A stretch of DNA of 64,000 nt from Aquabacterium sp. OR-4 (GCF_025290835.2 NZ_JAOCQD020000001.1:2790001-2854000), one strand, 5' to 3'; shown: positions 8,109 through 20,490, numbered from the stretch's first letter. The notes: generated by a model from the letters alone, not told the origin. Numbers and translations: made by a program.

Positions 8109-9524
8109 ATGCAACGTCGTCAATTCCTATCCCGCTCGGCCCTGGCCGGGGCCAGCCTGATCGGCACCGGTCAGGCCCATGCCACGCTGCGCCAGCCATC
8201 GGCCGCGATCCTGTGGAACCGCGTGATGCTGCAGGCGGTGATGAACACGGTGATGCCCGTCACCCACGCCGCACGCGCGCTGGCCATGGTGCACGAGGCC
8301 ATCTACAACGCCTGGGCGCACTACGACCTGCGCGCGGCCTTCACGCAGAAGAACCTGTCCAAGCGCCTGATCCTCGAGTGGAACGACATCAACCGCCGGG
8401 TGGCCATCGGCCATGCGGCGCATGGCGTGCTGGTGGAGCTGTTTCCCACCCAGACGCCGCTGTTCGAGGTGCTGCTGCAGACGCAGATCGCCGATGCCTG
8501 GCTGTCGGTGGGCGGCTGGAACGCCGGCAACGTGGGCCGCCAGTCGGCCTACCGCGTGATCGAGTCGCGCAACAACGACGGCGCCAACCAGCGCGGCGAC
8601 CTGGCGCCCGGCGCCTACAGCGACTGGACCGGCTATGCGCCGGTGAACACGCCCGACCTGATCACCGACATCAGCCGCTGGCAGCCGCTGCGCCTGCCCA
8701 ATGCCGCCGGCCAGCTGGTGGTGCAGCGCTTCCTCACGCCGCACTGGGGCCGGGTGCGGCCGTTCGCGCTGGCCTCGGGCTCGGTCTACCGGCCCGCGCT
8801 GTCGCCCGCCGCGCCCACCCAGGCCGAGATGCTGGAGGTGATCGAGTTCAGCGCCAGCCTCGACGACCGCGCCAAGGCGCTGTGCGACTTCTGGGCCGCC
8901 AACCCGGGCAGCGTGACGCCGCCGGGCATGTGGCTGCAGATGGCCGAGACGGTGTCGGCGCTCGACGGCAATTCGCTGGCCGACGACGTGAAGCTGCTGT
9001 TCACCACCGCCCAGGCCGGGCTGGATGCCAGCATCGCCGCCTGGGATGCCAAGCGCACCTTCGACCAGGTGCGCCCGGCCACGGCGATTCCATACTTCTT
9101 CCGCGGCCAGGCCATCCGCGCCTGGGCCGGGCCGGGCCAGGGCGTGCGCCAGATCCTGGGCGAGCACTGGGTGCCCTGGCAGCGGCCGGTCAACCGCACG
9201 CCGCCCTTCCCCGACTTCGTCTCGGGCCACAGCTGCTTCAGCGCCGCCTGTGCCACGGCCATGGCGGCGGTGCGCGGCAGCGATCTGGCGCGGCTGGCGG
9301 TTACGGTCAAGGCCGGCTCGTTCCGCACCGATCCGGGCCTGCCGCTGGCCGACATCAGCTTCCAGTGGAACAGCCTCAGCGAGGCCGCCGATGCGGCCGG
9401 CCAATCGCGGCGCATGTGCGGCATCCACTGGTCGCGCTCCGACCTGGGCGGCCGCAGCCTGGGCAAGCGCGTGGGCCAGACGGTGGCGGCCAAGGCCGCG
9501 GCGCTGTTTCGCGGCAGCTACTGA
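8109..9524 (+). CDS. vanadium-dependent haloperoxidase / PAP2-type phosphatase, Tat-exported
   Basis: A 471-residue protein beginning with a twin-arginine-like signal (MQRRQFLSRSALAGASLIG, cleavage after AHA). The C-terminal half carries the three-part vanadate/phosphate pocket: K-R-T-F-D-Q-V-R-P (first motif), SGHSCFSAA (second, with the acid-base histidine), and RRMCGIHW (Arg and His six residues apart, as in Curvularia chloroperoxidase). Bacterial members of this long, all-helical group are annotated as vanadium-dependent haloperoxidases, but acid phosphatase activity is equally possible from sequence. It would act in the periplasm. The ATG at 8109 is supported by the signal peptide. It stands alone between divergent gnat and fbpA. 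Confidence 0.85.
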   Translation: MQRRQFLSRSALAGASLIGTGQAHATLRQPSAAILWNRVMLQAVMNTVMPVTHAARALAMVHEAIYNAWAHYDLRAAFTQKNLSKRLILEWNDINRRVAIGHAAHGVLVELFPTQTPLFEVLLQTQIADAWLSVGGWNAGNVGRQSAYRVIESRNNDGANQRGDLAPGAYSDWTGYAPVNTPDLITDISRWQPLRLPNAAGQLVVQRFLTPHWGRVRPFALASGSVYRPALSPAAPTQAEMLEVIEFSASLDDRAKALCDFWAANPGSVTPPGMWLQMAETVSALDGNSLADDVKLLFTTAQAGLDASIAAWDAKRTFDQVRPATAIPYFFRGQAIRAWAGPGQGVRQILGEHWVPWQRPVNRTPPFPDFVSGHSCFSAACATAMAAVRGSDLARLAVTVKAGSFRTDPGLPLADISFQWNSLSEAADAAGQSRRMCGIHWSRSDLGGRSLGKRVGQTVAAKAAALFRGSY

Positions 9525-9592
9525 GGCCGCGGCCGCCAGGTCGCGCGCGCCGGGCGACTTGAAGGCGGGCTTTGGGGCAGCCGTAACGCGTC

Positions 9593-9611
9593 AAGAATGA
9601 TTCTTATTATG
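9593..9611 (+). promoter_or_regulatory. Fur-box-like operator upstream of fbpA
   Basis: Read on the minus strand, the 19 bases CATAATAAGAATCATTCTT match 14 of 19 positions of the classical Fur consensus built from GATAAT hexamers. The site is AT-rich in a GC-rich background and ends 51 bp before the fbpA start codon, where iron-dependent repression is expected. Identification is by eye. Confidence 0.7.
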
Positions 9612-9662
9612 ATGCGGGCTGCCCGCCGACCCGGTCGGTTGTTTCATCCCGGAGCCCTGCAC

Positions 9663-10709
9663 ATGCCCTGCCCCCCGTTCAAGCCCTCCACCCTGGCCGC
9701 CGTGGTGCTGGCCCTTGCCAGCCTGGGTGCCCAGGCCCAGGACAAGGTGCTCAACCTCTACAGCGCGCGCCACTACCAGACCGACGAGGCGCTGTACGCC
9801 AACTTCACCAAGGCCACCGGCATCCGCATCAACCGCATCGACGGTGACGATGCCGGCATCCTCACGCGGCTGAAGAACGAGGGCGCCTCGAGTCCGGCCG
9901 ACGCGGTGCTGCTGGTCGACGCGGCGCGGCTGTGGAAGGCCGAGTCCGAAGGCCTGTTCGCGCCGGTGAAGTCGGCCGTGCTCGAGGCCCGCATCCCGGC
10001 CACGCTGCGCGGCAAGGACAACGGCCAGGGCCCGTCGTGGTTCGGCTTCTCGACCCGCGCCCGCGTGGTGGTCTACAACAAGGCCACGGTCAAGGCCGAC
10101 GAGGTCGACACCTACGCCGAGCTGGGCGAGCCCAAGAACAAGGGCCGGGTGTGCACCCGCTCGGGCTCGCACCCGTACAACCTGTCGCTGTTCGGCTCGG
10201 TGCTCGAGCATGTCGGCCCCGAGAAGACCGAGGCCTGGCTGCGCGGCCTGGTGGCCAACATGGCGCGCGCGCCCAAGGGCGGCGACACCGACCAGATCAA
10301 GGCCGTGGCTACCGGCGAATGCCAGGTGGCGCTGACCAACAGCTACTACCTGGCCCGCCTGATGCGCTCGGACAAGCCCGAAGACCGCGAGGTGGTGCAG
10401 AAGATCGGCGTGGTGTTCCCCGACCAGCAGGGCGCCGGCACGCATGTCAACGTGGCCGGTGGCGCGGTGGCCGCCCATGCCAAGAACCGCGTGGCCGCGG
10501 CGCAGTTCCTCGAGTACCTGGCCAGCGACGAGGCGCAGGGCTACTTCGCCAACGGCAACAACGAGTGGCCGGTGGTGCGCAGCGTCAAGCCGGCCAACCC
10601 GGCGCTCGAGGCGCTGGGCAGCTTCAAGCAGGAAGCCGTGCCGGTGGCCGCGGTGGGCGCCAACCAGGCCCGCGTGCAGCAGATGCTGGACCGCGTGGGC
10701 TACAAGTAA
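9663..10709 (+). CDS. fbpA: iron(III) ABC transporter substrate-binding protein
   Basis: A 348-residue periplasmic binding protein of the FbpA/FutA/AfuA family. A Sec signal peptide (LAAVVLALASLGAQAQ) precedes the mature start DKVLNLYSARHYQTDEALY. The dityrosine iron ligand motif TNSYYLARL places Tyr at precursor residues 228-229. It captures ferric iron in the periplasm and hands it to FbpB/FbpC. The start at 9663 is fixed by the signal peptide. A Fur-like box lies upstream. Unusually, the gene converges with fbpB and their 3' ends overlap by 10 bp. Confidence 0.93.
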   Translation: MPCPPFKPSTLAAVVLALASLGAQAQDKVLNLYSARHYQTDEALYANFTKATGIRINRIDGDDAGILTRLKNEGASSPADAVLLVDAARLWKAESEGLFAPVKSAVLEARIPATLRGKDNGQGPSWFGFSTRARVVVYNKATVKADEVDTYAELGEPKNKGRVCTRSGSHPYNLSLFGSVLEHVGPEKTEAWLRGLVANMARAPKGGDTDQIKAVATGECQVALTNSYYLARLMRSDKPEDREVVQKIGVVFPDQQGAGTHVNVAGGAVAAHAKNRVAAAQFLEYLASDEAQGYFANGNNEWPVVRSVKPANPALEALGSFKQEAVPVAAVGANQARVQQMLDRVGYK

Positions 10710-12382
10710 GCCGCCGCCGGCCGCGTGGCCGGCACCGCCGGCGCCCGGGCCTCGGCCCGGCGCCGGCCGATGGTGCGCGACAGCAGCACCACCGGCAGCA
10801 GGCCCACTGCCACGATGGCCAGCGATGGCAGCGCAGCCTCGGCCAGACGCTCGTCGCGCGCCAGGTTGTAGCCCACCACGGCCAGCGTGTCGCTGCCGAA
10901 GGGCCGCAGCAGCAGCGTGGCGGGCAGCTCCTTCATGGTGTCGACGAACACCAGCAGCGCCGCCGTCCAGGCCGAGCGCGACAGCAGCGGCAGGTGCACG
11001 CCGAAGAACAGCCGCAGGCGCCCGGCCCCCAAGACGCGCGAGGTCTCGTCCATCGAACGCGGCAGCCGGGTGTAGCCCGACTCCACGCTCTGCAGCGCCA
11101 CCGCCGAAAAGCGCACCAGGTAGGCAAACAGCAGGCCGGCCAGCGTGCCGGTGAACAGCGCCGCAATGCCCGACGCCGGCCAGTGCGCCTGCAGCCAGGC
11201 CACCGGCAGCAGGATGCCCAGCGCCACCACCGCGCCCGGCACCGCATAGCCCAGCTGCAGCACCCGCACGCCCAGCCTGAACAGGCGGCCGCCACCCTCG
11301 GCCGGGCCGCGCCGCGGCAGGCGCAGCGCAAAGCCCACCGCCAGCGCCAGCAGCGTGGCCATGGCCGCCGCCATGGCCGCCAGCTGGAAGCTCGACCAGG
11401 CCCACTGCGCAAAACGCGCCAGCGGCAGACCGGCCAGGTTGCCCATGGCTTCGCGCCACAGCATCACGCACAGCCAGGCGGTGGGCAGCACGAAGCCCAG
11501 CAGCACCGGCAGCGCGCAGCCGAACGTGAGCGCCCAGCGCGCCGCGCCGGGCAGCGTGATGGCACGCAGCTCGCCCGCGGCCGACTGGCCGTGCCGGCTG
11601 CCCGCAAAGCGCATGCGCGACTGCGCCTGGCGCTCGGCCGCCAGCAGCAGGGCCACCGCCACCAGCAGCATCGAGGCCAGCTGGGCGGCCGCGGTGGCGT
11701 CGTTCATCGACAGCCAGGCGCGGTAGATGCCGGTGGTGAAGGTGGACAGGCCGAAGTACGAGCCCACGCCGTAGTCGGCCAGGGTCTCCATCAGCGCCAG
11801 GGCGGTGCCGGCCACGATGGCCGGGCGCACCAGCGGCAGCGCCACATCGCGGATGCGCCGCACCAGGCCGGCACCGAGCAGGCGCGCGGCCTCCAGCGGC
11901 TGGGCGGCGGCCTCGGCCAGCGCGGCGCGGGTGAGCAGGTACACGTAGGGGTACAGGCACAGCACGAACAGCAGCACCGCGCCCCACAGGCTGCGCACAT
12001 CGGGCCACAGCGCGCCCTGCCAGCCGAAGGCCGCGCGCAGCGCCACCTGCAGCGGGCCGCTGAACTGCAGCGCATCGGTGTAGGCATAGGCCAGCACATA
12101 GCCCGGCATGGCCAGCGGCAGCAGCAGGGCCCACTCGAACAGCGCCCGCCCCGGAAAGGCAAACATCGCCACCGCCACGGCACTGGCCACGCCCAGCAGC
12201 ACCACCCCCAGCGCCACGCCGGCCGCCAGGCCCAGCGACTGCGCCACATAGCCCGGCAGCACCGTTTCGGCCTGGTGGCGCAGCACGGCCAGCGCCGCGG
12301 CGTCAAAGCTCAGCCAGGCGGCCAGCACGGTCAGCACCGGCAGGGCCAGCAGCAGGCACAACAAGGTCAGCAGCCTGCGCAT
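10700..12382 (-). CDS. fbpB: iron(III) ABC transporter permease
   Basis: A 560-residue fused permease with two BPD-transport halves and about twelve membrane segments, the standard FbpB/SfuB layout. Cytoplasmic EAA-type loops are visible in each half (EAARLLGAGLVRRIRDVALPLVRPA; RSMDETSRVLGAGRLRLFFGVHLPLL). It moves ferric iron across the inner membrane with ATPase FbpC. The start at 12382 (MRRLLTLLCLLLALPV) is chosen because it begins the first membrane helix; the frame extends to 12427. The C-terminal tail (RRRAEARAPAVPATRPAAAYL) is low-complexity and encoded across two strong hairpins lying just past fbpA. Confidence 0.92.
   Translation of the reverse strand: MRRLLTLLCLLLALPVLTVLAAWLSFDAAALAVLRHQAETVLPGYVAQSLGLAAGVALGVVLLGVASAVAVAMFAFPGRALFEWALLLPLAMPGYVLAYAYTDALQFSGPLQVALRAAFGWQGALWPDVRSLWGAVLLFVLCLYPYVYLLTRAALAEAAAQPLEAARLLGAGLVRRIRDVALPLVRPAIVAGTALALMETLADYGVGSYFGLSTFTTGIYRAWLSMNDATAAAQLASMLLVAVALLLAAERQAQSRMRFAGSRHGQSAAGELRAITLPGAARWALTFGCALPVLLGFVLPTAWLCVMLWREAMGNLAGLPLARFAQWAWSSFQLAAMAAAMATLLALAVGFALRLPRRGPAEGGGRLFRLGVRVLQLGYAVPGAVVALGILLPVAWLQAHWPASGIAALFTGTLAGLLFAYLVRFSAVALQSVESGYTRLPRSMDETSRVLGAGRLRLFFGVHLPLLSRSAWTAALLVFVDTMKELPATLLLRPFGSDTLAVVGYNLARDERLAEAALPSLAIVAVGLLPVVLLSRTIGRRRAEARAPAVPATRPAAAYL
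10716..10733 (+). terminator. perfect hairpin immediately after fbpA
   Basis: GCCGGCC-GCGT-GGCCGGC forms a 7-bp perfect stem six bases past the fbpA stop codon. It has no T tract, but the position is right for ending or protecting the fbpA transcript. It lies inside the coding sequence of the convergent fbpB. Confidence 0.45.
10737..10767 (+). terminator. second long hairpin after fbpA
   Basis: GCCGGCGCCCGGGC (10737-10750) pairs with GCCCGGCGCCGGC (10755-10767) around a CTCG loop, giving about 13 pairs with a single bulged C. It follows the first hairpin by three bases and also lies inside fbpB. The pair may form a bidirectional transcript end. Confidence 0.4.
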
Positions 12383-12450
12383 GCGGGATCGAGAGTGTGA
12401 GAACGAACGCGAAGCATTCTGGGTCAAGAGGGCGTCGATATCATAGGAGC

Positions 12451-13569
12451 ATGTCCCTTCACCTCGACGGCGTGAGCGTGCACTACGGCAGCGGCCCGGG
12501 CCGCCACGAGGCCGTGTCGTCGGTATCGCTGAACCTCGCGGCCGGCCAGATCGGCGTGCTGCTGGGCCCCTCGGGCTGCGGCAAGACCTCGCTGCTGCGC
12601 GCCGTGTGCGGGCTGGAACAGGCCACGCAGGGCCAGGTGCGCCTTGGTGGCCAGGTGCTGGCCGATGCCGACAGCGGCCTGCATGTGCCGCCCGAGCAGC
12701 GCCAGGTGGGCCTGGTGTTCCAGGACTACGCGCTGTTTCCGCACCTCAGCGTGGCCGACAACATCGCCTATGGCCTGCATGCGCTGCCGCGCGCGCAGCG
12801 CCGCGAGCGGGTGCAGCAGATGCTGGCGCTGGTGGATCTGGCGCAGGCCGGCGCGCGCATGCCGCACCAGCTGTCGGGCGGCCAGCAGCAGCGCATCGCC
12901 CTGGCCCGGGCGCTGGCACCGGCACCACGGCTGCTGCTGCTGGACGAGCCCTTCTCCAGCCTGGATGTCGACCTGCGCGAGCGCCTGGCGCACGAGGTGC
13001 GTGCCATCCTCAAGCAGCACGGCACCACCGCGCTGGTGGTCACCCACGACCAGCTCGAGGCCTTTGCGCTGGGCGACCTGATCGGCGTGATGAACCACGG
13101 CCGCCTCGAGCAGTGGGACAGCGCCTATGCGCTGTATCACCGGCCGACCAGCCGCTTCGTGGCGCAGTTCATCGGCCATGGCGTGTTCGCGCCGGCACGC
13201 ATCGTGGCGCATGGCGGCGGCTACCGGGTGGAGACCGCGCTGGGCGTGCTCAAGGACATCGCCGACCAGCCGCCAGCGCAGGGTGTCGCCGACCACGAGT
13301 GCGAGGTGCTGCTGCGCGCCGACGACGTGGTGCACGACGACGACAGCCCGATGATGGCGCGCATCGAGCGCAAGGCCTTTCGCGGTGCCGAGTACCTGTA
13401 CACGTTGCGCCTGGCCAATGGCGAGCCGCTGCTGGCCCTGGTGCCCTCGCACCACGACCACCCGGTGGGCGAGTGGATCGGCGTGCGCCCGCAGGTCGAC
13501 CATGTGGTCACCTTCGACAAGCCCAGCCGCGGCTGCGGCCCCGGCGGCCCCGGCGCCAAGCCGGGCTGA
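12451..13569 (+). CDS. fbpC: iron(III) ABC transporter ATP-binding protein
   Basis: A 372-residue ABC ATPase: Walker A GPSGCGKTS (Lys45), Q-loop VFQDYALFPHLSV, signature LSGGQQQRIALARAL, Walker B LLLLDEPFSSLD and the H-loop VVTHDQLEAFALGD. A C-terminal TOBE-like domain follows. It powers ferric uptake with FbpB. An AGGAG motif lies very close to the ATG at 12451; the frame is open to 12397, but upstream residues do not fit the family. It is divergent from fbpB with a 68-bp shared promoter gap, so fbpA, fbpB and fbpC are on alternating strands. Confidence 0.92.
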   Translation: MSLHLDGVSVHYGSGPGRHEAVSSVSLNLAAGQIGVLLGPSGCGKTSLLRAVCGLEQATQGQVRLGGQVLADADSGLHVPPEQRQVGLVFQDYALFPHLSVADNIAYGLHALPRAQRRERVQQMLALVDLAQAGARMPHQLSGGQQQRIALARALAPAPRLLLLDEPFSSLDVDLRERLAHEVRAILKQHGTTALVVTHDQLEAFALGDLIGVMNHGRLEQWDSAYALYHRPTSRFVAQFIGHGVFAPARIVAHGGGYRVETALGVLKDIADQPPAQGVADHECEVLLRADDVVHDDDSPMMARIERKAFRGAEYLYTLRLANGEPLLALVPSHHDHPVGEWIGVRPQVDHVVTFDKPSRGCGPGGPGAKPG

Positions 13570-13629
13570 GCGGCTGAGGCCGCGGCGCCGCCACCCGGCC
13601 CCGGCCAGGCACCCAGGCCAGAATGAGCC

Positions 13630-16344
<2,715 letters not shown>

Positions 16345-16356
16345 GCCGAGGCGGGC

Positions 16357-17562
16357 TCAGCTGCGCCGGGCGTACACCCGGTGCTCGTAGACCGCCGTCT
16401 CCAGCGCCATGTAGCCGGTGAACGAGGCCGCATCGGCAAAGGGCAGGATCTGCGTGGCCCAGAAGCCGCCCACGCCGTTGCGCCGGTCGATCCAGTAAAA
16501 CAGGTTGGCCAGGCCGGCCCAGCCCAGCGCACCGGCGGGCCGGCCGGTGGGCGCCGTCTCGTCGTTGATCATGAACGGCAGCGACCACGACTTGCGCTGG
16601 CCCGGAAAGAACTCGGCATCGTTGGACAGCGACGGGATCACGCCCGGCAGCAGCGTGACCTTCAGCGCCGCGTTCACCTTGGCCAGGTGGTTCTGCTCGG
16701 CCAGGCGCACGGTGTCGGCCTTGAGCACCTGGCCCAGCTCGCCGCGGCCGTCGTTGAGCCACATGCGGATGAAGCGCATGTAGTCGCCCACCGTGCCGTA
16801 CAGGCCGTGGCCGCCCATGTCGACCTCGGGTGGCGAGGGCAGCTCGAAGTCCATGGCCGTGAGCGAGCCGTCGGCATGGCGCGCATGCATGCCGGCCAGG
16901 CGCGCGCGCAGCCTGTCGTTCAGCGCGAAGCTCATGTCGCGCATGCCGAGCGGATCAAAGATGCGGCTTTGCAGCACCTCGCCCAGCCGCCGGCCGGTGA
17001 TGCCCTCCACCACCTGGCCCACCCAGTCGATGTTGGTGCCGTAGGTCCACTGCGTGCCGGGGTCGAACAGCAGCGGGGTCATCAGCGCCGCCTTGCTGCA
17101 GGTGATGACGCTGGGCTGGCCCTTTTGTTCGGCCAGGCGCAGGTAGGTGGCATTGAAGAAGTCGTAGCCGAAACCACCGGTGTGGGTGAGCAGCTGGCGC
17201 GTGGTGGGCACGCTGCGCGGCGCGCGCAGCACGGGCTCGCCGCGCTCGTCGAAGCCCTCGATGACCTGCAGCCGGGCGATGTCGGGCGCGTAGCGGCTGG
17301 CCGGCGCATCGAGGTCGAGCCGGTCCTCCTCCATCAGCTGCAGCGCCGCGGTGGCGGTGATGGCCTTGGTGGTGGAAAACAGCGCAAAGGCGTCGTCCAG
17401 CGCCATCGGCGTGCGGCCGTCGCTGCGGCGCACGCCGGCCACGCCTTCGTAGAGGTTGCGCTCGCGGTCGGTGACCATGGCCACGACGCCGGGCACGCCC
17501 GGACTGGCGCTGACCACGCCCTGCAGGATCTGGTCGGCGGCTTGCTGGAAACGGGTGTTCAT
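16357..17562 (-). CDS. serine hydrolase, beta-lactamase class C / EstB-type esterase
   Basis: A 401-residue cytoplasmic member of the penicillin-binding/class C beta-lactamase-fold esterases. The nucleophile motif S-T-T-K ([15 protein letters not shown]) and the Y-x-N-type motif ([12 protein letters not shown]) are visible. No signal peptide is seen, which argues for an esterase rather than a secreted beta-lactamase. An AGGAG ribosome site lies eight bases before the ATG at 17562. It starts 38 bp past the monooxygenase gene on the same strand, suggesting that it hydrolyses the ester or lactone made by that enzyme. Confidence 0.87.
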   Translation of the reverse strand: MNTRFQQAADQILQGVVSASPGVPGVVAMVTDRERNLYEGVAGVRRSDGRTPMALDDAFALFSTTKAITATAALQLMEEDRLDLDAPASRYAPDIARLQVIEGFDERGEPVLRAPRSVPTTRQLLTHTGGFGYDFFNATYLRLAEQKGQPSVITCSKAALMTPLLFDPGTQWTYGTNIDWVGQVVEGITGRRLGEVLQSRIFDPLGMRDMSFALNDRLRARLAGMHARHADGSLTAMDFELPSPPEVDMGGHGLYGTVGDYMRFIRMWLNDGRGELGQVLKADTVRLAEQNHLAKVNAALKVTLLPGVIPSLSNDAEFFPGQRKSWSLPFMINDETAPTGRPAGALGWAGLANLFYWIDRRNGVGGFWATQILPFADAASFTGYMALETAVYEHRVYARRS

Positions 17563-17600
17563 GTCGGCAACTCCTGGGTGGGTGTCCATGCGGGTGGTGC

Positions 17601-19229
17601 TCACTGCATCTCGAAGCCGGGGTAGCCCGCGGCGGCCACCTCGGCGCACTTCTGGCGGTAGGTGCCCACGCCGCCGGTGTACGACAGCACGCGCCGCGGC
17701 TTGCCCGGCACGTTGGAACCCAGGTACCAGGAGTTGGTCTTGGAGATCAGCGTGGCATTGGCCGTCTCGTCGTGGTGCGCCACCCAGGCGTCTTCGGCGG
17801 CGCGGGTGGGCTCGATCAGGCGCTTGCCATGGGCGCGCATGTGGGCGATGCAGGCGCTGATCCACTCGGTCTGCTGCTGCAGGCAGGTGGTCATGTTGCA
17901 CAGCGCGGCCGAGGGCGCCAGCGGCACGGCGGTGGTGAACAGGTTGGGGTAGCCGTGCACCTGCAGGCCCATGGTGGTGCGGATGTCGCGGCCCCAGTCG
18001 GCCTTCAGCGAGCGCCCGCCACGGCCGCGGATGTCGATGCGCGTGAGCGCGCCGGTGCCGGCGTCAAAACCGGTGGCCAGGATGATCACGTCGAGTTCGT
18101 GCACCGTGCCGTCGGCCAGCTCGATGCCTTGCGGCACGACGCGCGCGATGGCGTTGTGCTTGACGCTCACCGCCTCGACATTGGCGCGGTGGTACACCTC
18201 GAGGTAGCGGCTTTCCAGCGGCACGCGGTGGGTGCCGAAGCCGTAGTCGCCGGGGATCAGCAGCTCGCACAGGCGCGGGTCTTCGAGCCGCGCGCGCATC
18301 TTGCCGCGCACGAACTCCGACACCTCGGCATTGACCGCCTCGTCGAAGAACATCTCGCCAAACGAGGCCAGCCACAGCTTGAGCGAGCCGTTGGCGTGGA
18401 TCTCCTCCAGCCGTGCCCGGCGCTGCGCCGGCGTGCAGTCGGCCCAGGCCACGCTGAAGTCGTACTCGAAGCCGGTGAAGGTGTTGGGCAGCGTGGCCTT
18501 CAGTTCCTCGAAACGCGCCTTGTACGCGGCCACGTCGTCGGCGCTGTACTGCGGGTTCTTCATCGGCAGCACGTACTGCGGCGTGCGGATGAAGACCTTG
18601 AGCTGCCCCACCTGGCTGGCGATGGTCTGGATGACCTGGATGCCGGTGGCCCCGATGCCCACCACGCCCACCCGCTTGCCGGCCAGATCGACCTTCTGCT
18701 TCGGCCAGCGCGAGGTGTGGAAGATCGGGCCCTGGAAGCTCTCCTGCCCTTCAAACACCCGCTCCATCGGTGCCGACAGCATGCCGCCGCAGGTGACCAG
18801 GAACTGCGTGTCGATGACCTCGCCGCCATCGGTGTGCACCGTCCAGCGGCCGCTGTGCTCGTTGAAGTGCGCGGCGGTGATGGTGGTGTTGAACTGGATG
18901 TCGCGGCGCAGGTCGAGCGTGTCGGCCACGTAGTGCATCCAGCGCTCGATCTCGGGCTGCTCGGGAAAGCGCGCGCTCCAGCTCCAGCCCTTGTACAGGT
19001 CTTCGGAGAACAGGTACTGGTAGATGTAGCTCTCGCTGTCGAACTTGGCGCCGGGGTAGCGGTTCCAGTGCCAGGTGCCGCCCACGTCGGCGGCGTTGTC
19101 GTAGGCGCGCACGTTCAGGCCCTGGGCGCGCAGCTGGTGCAGCTGGTACAGGCCGGCCACGCCGGCACCGATGATCAGCGCGTCGAGCCGCCGGCTGGCC
19201 GGGGCGGGGGATGGGTTCGGGGTGTTCAT
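17601..19229 (-). CDS. flavin-containing Baeyer-Villiger-type monooxygenase
   Basis: A 542-residue FAD/NADPH monooxygenase. The FAD site GAGVAGL is at residues 21-26, the NADPH site is [15 protein letters not shown], and between them lies the Baeyer-Villiger fingerprint F-x-G-x-x-x-H-x-x-x-W-P ([13 protein letters not shown]). Such enzymes insert oxygen next to a ketone to give an ester or lactone. Length and domain order match the cyclohexanone/phenylacetone monooxygenase group; the ketone is unknown. The start at 19229 fits the family. It is flanked by an AraC regulator and a serine esterase on the same strand, a classic ketone-catabolism arrangement. Confidence 0.92.
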   Translation of the reverse strand: MNTPNPSPAPASRRLDALIIGAGVAGLYQLHQLRAQGLNVRAYDNAADVGGTWHWNRYPGAKFDSESYIYQYLFSEDLYKGWSWSARFPEQPEIERWMHYVADTLDLRRDIQFNTTITAAHFNEHSGRWTVHTDGGEVIDTQFLVTCGGMLSAPMERVFEGQESFQGPIFHTSRWPKQKVDLAGKRVGVVGIGATGIQVIQTIASQVGQLKVFIRTPQYVLPMKNPQYSADDVAAYKARFEELKATLPNTFTGFEYDFSVAWADCTPAQRRARLEEIHANGSLKLWLASFGEMFFDEAVNAEVSEFVRGKMRARLEDPRLCELLIPGDYGFGTHRVPLESRYLEVYHRANVEAVSVKHNAIARVVPQGIELADGTVHELDVIILATGFDAGTGALTRIDIRGRGGRSLKADWGRDIRTTMGLQVHGYPNLFTTAVPLAPSAALCNMTTCLQQQTEWISACIAHMRAHGKRLIEPTRAAEDAWVAHHDETANATLISKTNSWYLGSNVPGKPRRVLSYTGGVGTYRQKCAEVAAAGYPGFEMQ

Positions 19230-19336
19230 CGACAGTCTCCTAGGCTTCAGGACAGCGGCACCGCAATGCCGGTTGCGGCGCTCGGTTCGCACGGTAGGCG
19301 GCGCCCCCCGGTGCGGTCTTGAAGAAAGGGAACAGT

Positions 19337-19347
19337 TCGTTGAACGA
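19337..19347. promoter_or_regulatory. palindrome between the AraC gene and the monooxygenase gene
   Basis: TCGTTGAACGA is a perfect 11-bp palindrome about a single central base, in the 169-bp gap before the monooxygenase start. This AT-richer stretch is a candidate operator or part of an AraC-type half-site array. No second identical copy was seen, so the call is tentative. Confidence 0.3.
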
Positions 19348-19398
19348 TCCGGCGCGCGCGGCCTGGGGCTTACCCGGCACGCGCGGCGCGGCGCCGGC

Positions 19399-20328
19399 TC
19401 AATGCTGCTGGCGGTACTGCCCGGGCGTGCAGCCCAGCCGCGCGCGGAACATGCGCGTCATGTGCGCCTGGTCGGCAAAGCCGGCCGCGGCCGCCACCTC
19501 CTTGAGCGACAGGTCGCCCGCGCGCAGCAGGGCCTGGGCGCGCTGCACGCGCCGCTCCACCACGTAGGCATAGGCCGAGCAGTTCAGCGTGCGGCGCAGG
19601 TGGCGGTTGAGTGTCCACACGCCCATGCCCAGGGCCTGGGCCAGGTCGTCGAGCGTGATCGCGCCGTGCAGGTGGCCGTCGACATAGGCCTCCAGCCGCG
19701 CCAGCTCGCGCTCGCTCAGCCGGCCCGGCGCGGCCGCCGCCTTGAACTGGCAGCTGGCATAGCCGCGCAGCAGGTGCACGGCCATCTGCACCGCCAGCGC
19801 CTCGGCATACAGCGGCCCGCCCATGCCCTGGTGCATGGCCTCGCGCGTGACCTCGGCGGCAATGTGGCCCAGCACCGGATCATGGCCGCGCAGCACGTCG
19901 TGCAGCTGCACCTCCGACACCTCCTTGCCCTGCATGTCGCCGGCCACGCGGCACATCAGCGCCTCGGTGAGGTAGACATGCGAGACCTCCAGATCCTCGG
20001 TCCAGTGCCAGTGCGAATCGGCCGAGCGCGACAGCAGCGAAAAATGCCCCGGCGCGCAGGTGGTGCGGGTCCAGCGGCCGTCGATCTGGCGGTCCATCGG
20101 CGTCAGGCCCTGGCGGTAGTGCACGATCAGAAAGCACTCCAGTGGCGGAATCTCCACGTCCTGGCCGTGGTAGTGGTAGCTGCGCTGGGCCACGCCCTTC
20201 CAGCCCAGCGTGTCGCTGGCGCTCAGGATGTCGCCGGGCACCCACAGCGGCAGCTCGGCCACGGTGATCAGGCCACGCTCGAAGCGGTGCGGCTCGGGCG
20301 CGGTGTGGGAGATCGCTGCGGGTTTCAT
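19399..20328 (-). CDS. AraC family transcriptional regulator
   Basis: A 309-residue regulator. The N-terminal ~200 residues form a cupin-like sensing domain (SYHYHGQDVEIPPLECFLIVHYRQG). The C-terminal ~100 residues carry two helix-turn-helix units of the AraC type (ITLDDLAQALGMGVWTLNRHLRR; LSLKEVAAAAGFADQAHMTRMFRARLGCTPGQYR). A strong GGAGG ribosome site precedes the ATG at 20328. It reads into the monooxygenase and esterase genes, so activation of that pair in response to the ketone substrate is the natural inference. Confidence 0.9.
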   Translation of the reverse strand: MKPAAISHTAPEPHRFERGLITVAELPLWVPGDILSASDTLGWKGVAQRSYHYHGQDVEIPPLECFLIVHYRQGLTPMDRQIDGRWTRTTCAPGHFSLLSRSADSHWHWTEDLEVSHVYLTEALMCRVAGDMQGKEVSEVQLHDVLRGHDPVLGHIAAEVTREAMHQGMGGPLYAEALAVQMAVHLLRGYASCQFKAAAAPGRLSERELARLEAYVDGHLHGAITLDDLAQALGMGVWTLNRHLRRTLNCSAYAYVVERRVQRAQALLRAGDLSLKEVAAAAGFADQAHMTRMFRARLGCTPGQYRQQH

Positions 20329-20490
20329 GCGCCCTCCTGCGGCAAAGGCGTGGCGTGGCGTGGCGGCTGCCGGCTGAGGCCCCGGTGCGCCGGGGATCGA
20401 ATTGCATGGGTTTCCGCAGCGCGCCGCCATCGGCATTCACCCGGTGCGCCCGCTGCGCGTCGTGGGGGGCGCAGCGCGGCGCTGTGGCGT

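Noticed and set aside
12383..12450. A second Fur box between fbpB and fbpC
   Set aside because: The stretch around 12400-12420 (GAACGAACGCGAAGCATTC) matches too few positions of the Fur consensus to claim.
16357..17562. A true class C beta-lactamase giving drug resistance
   Set aside because: No signal peptide is visible and the gene is coupled to a monooxygenase; an intracellular EstB-type esterase fits better.
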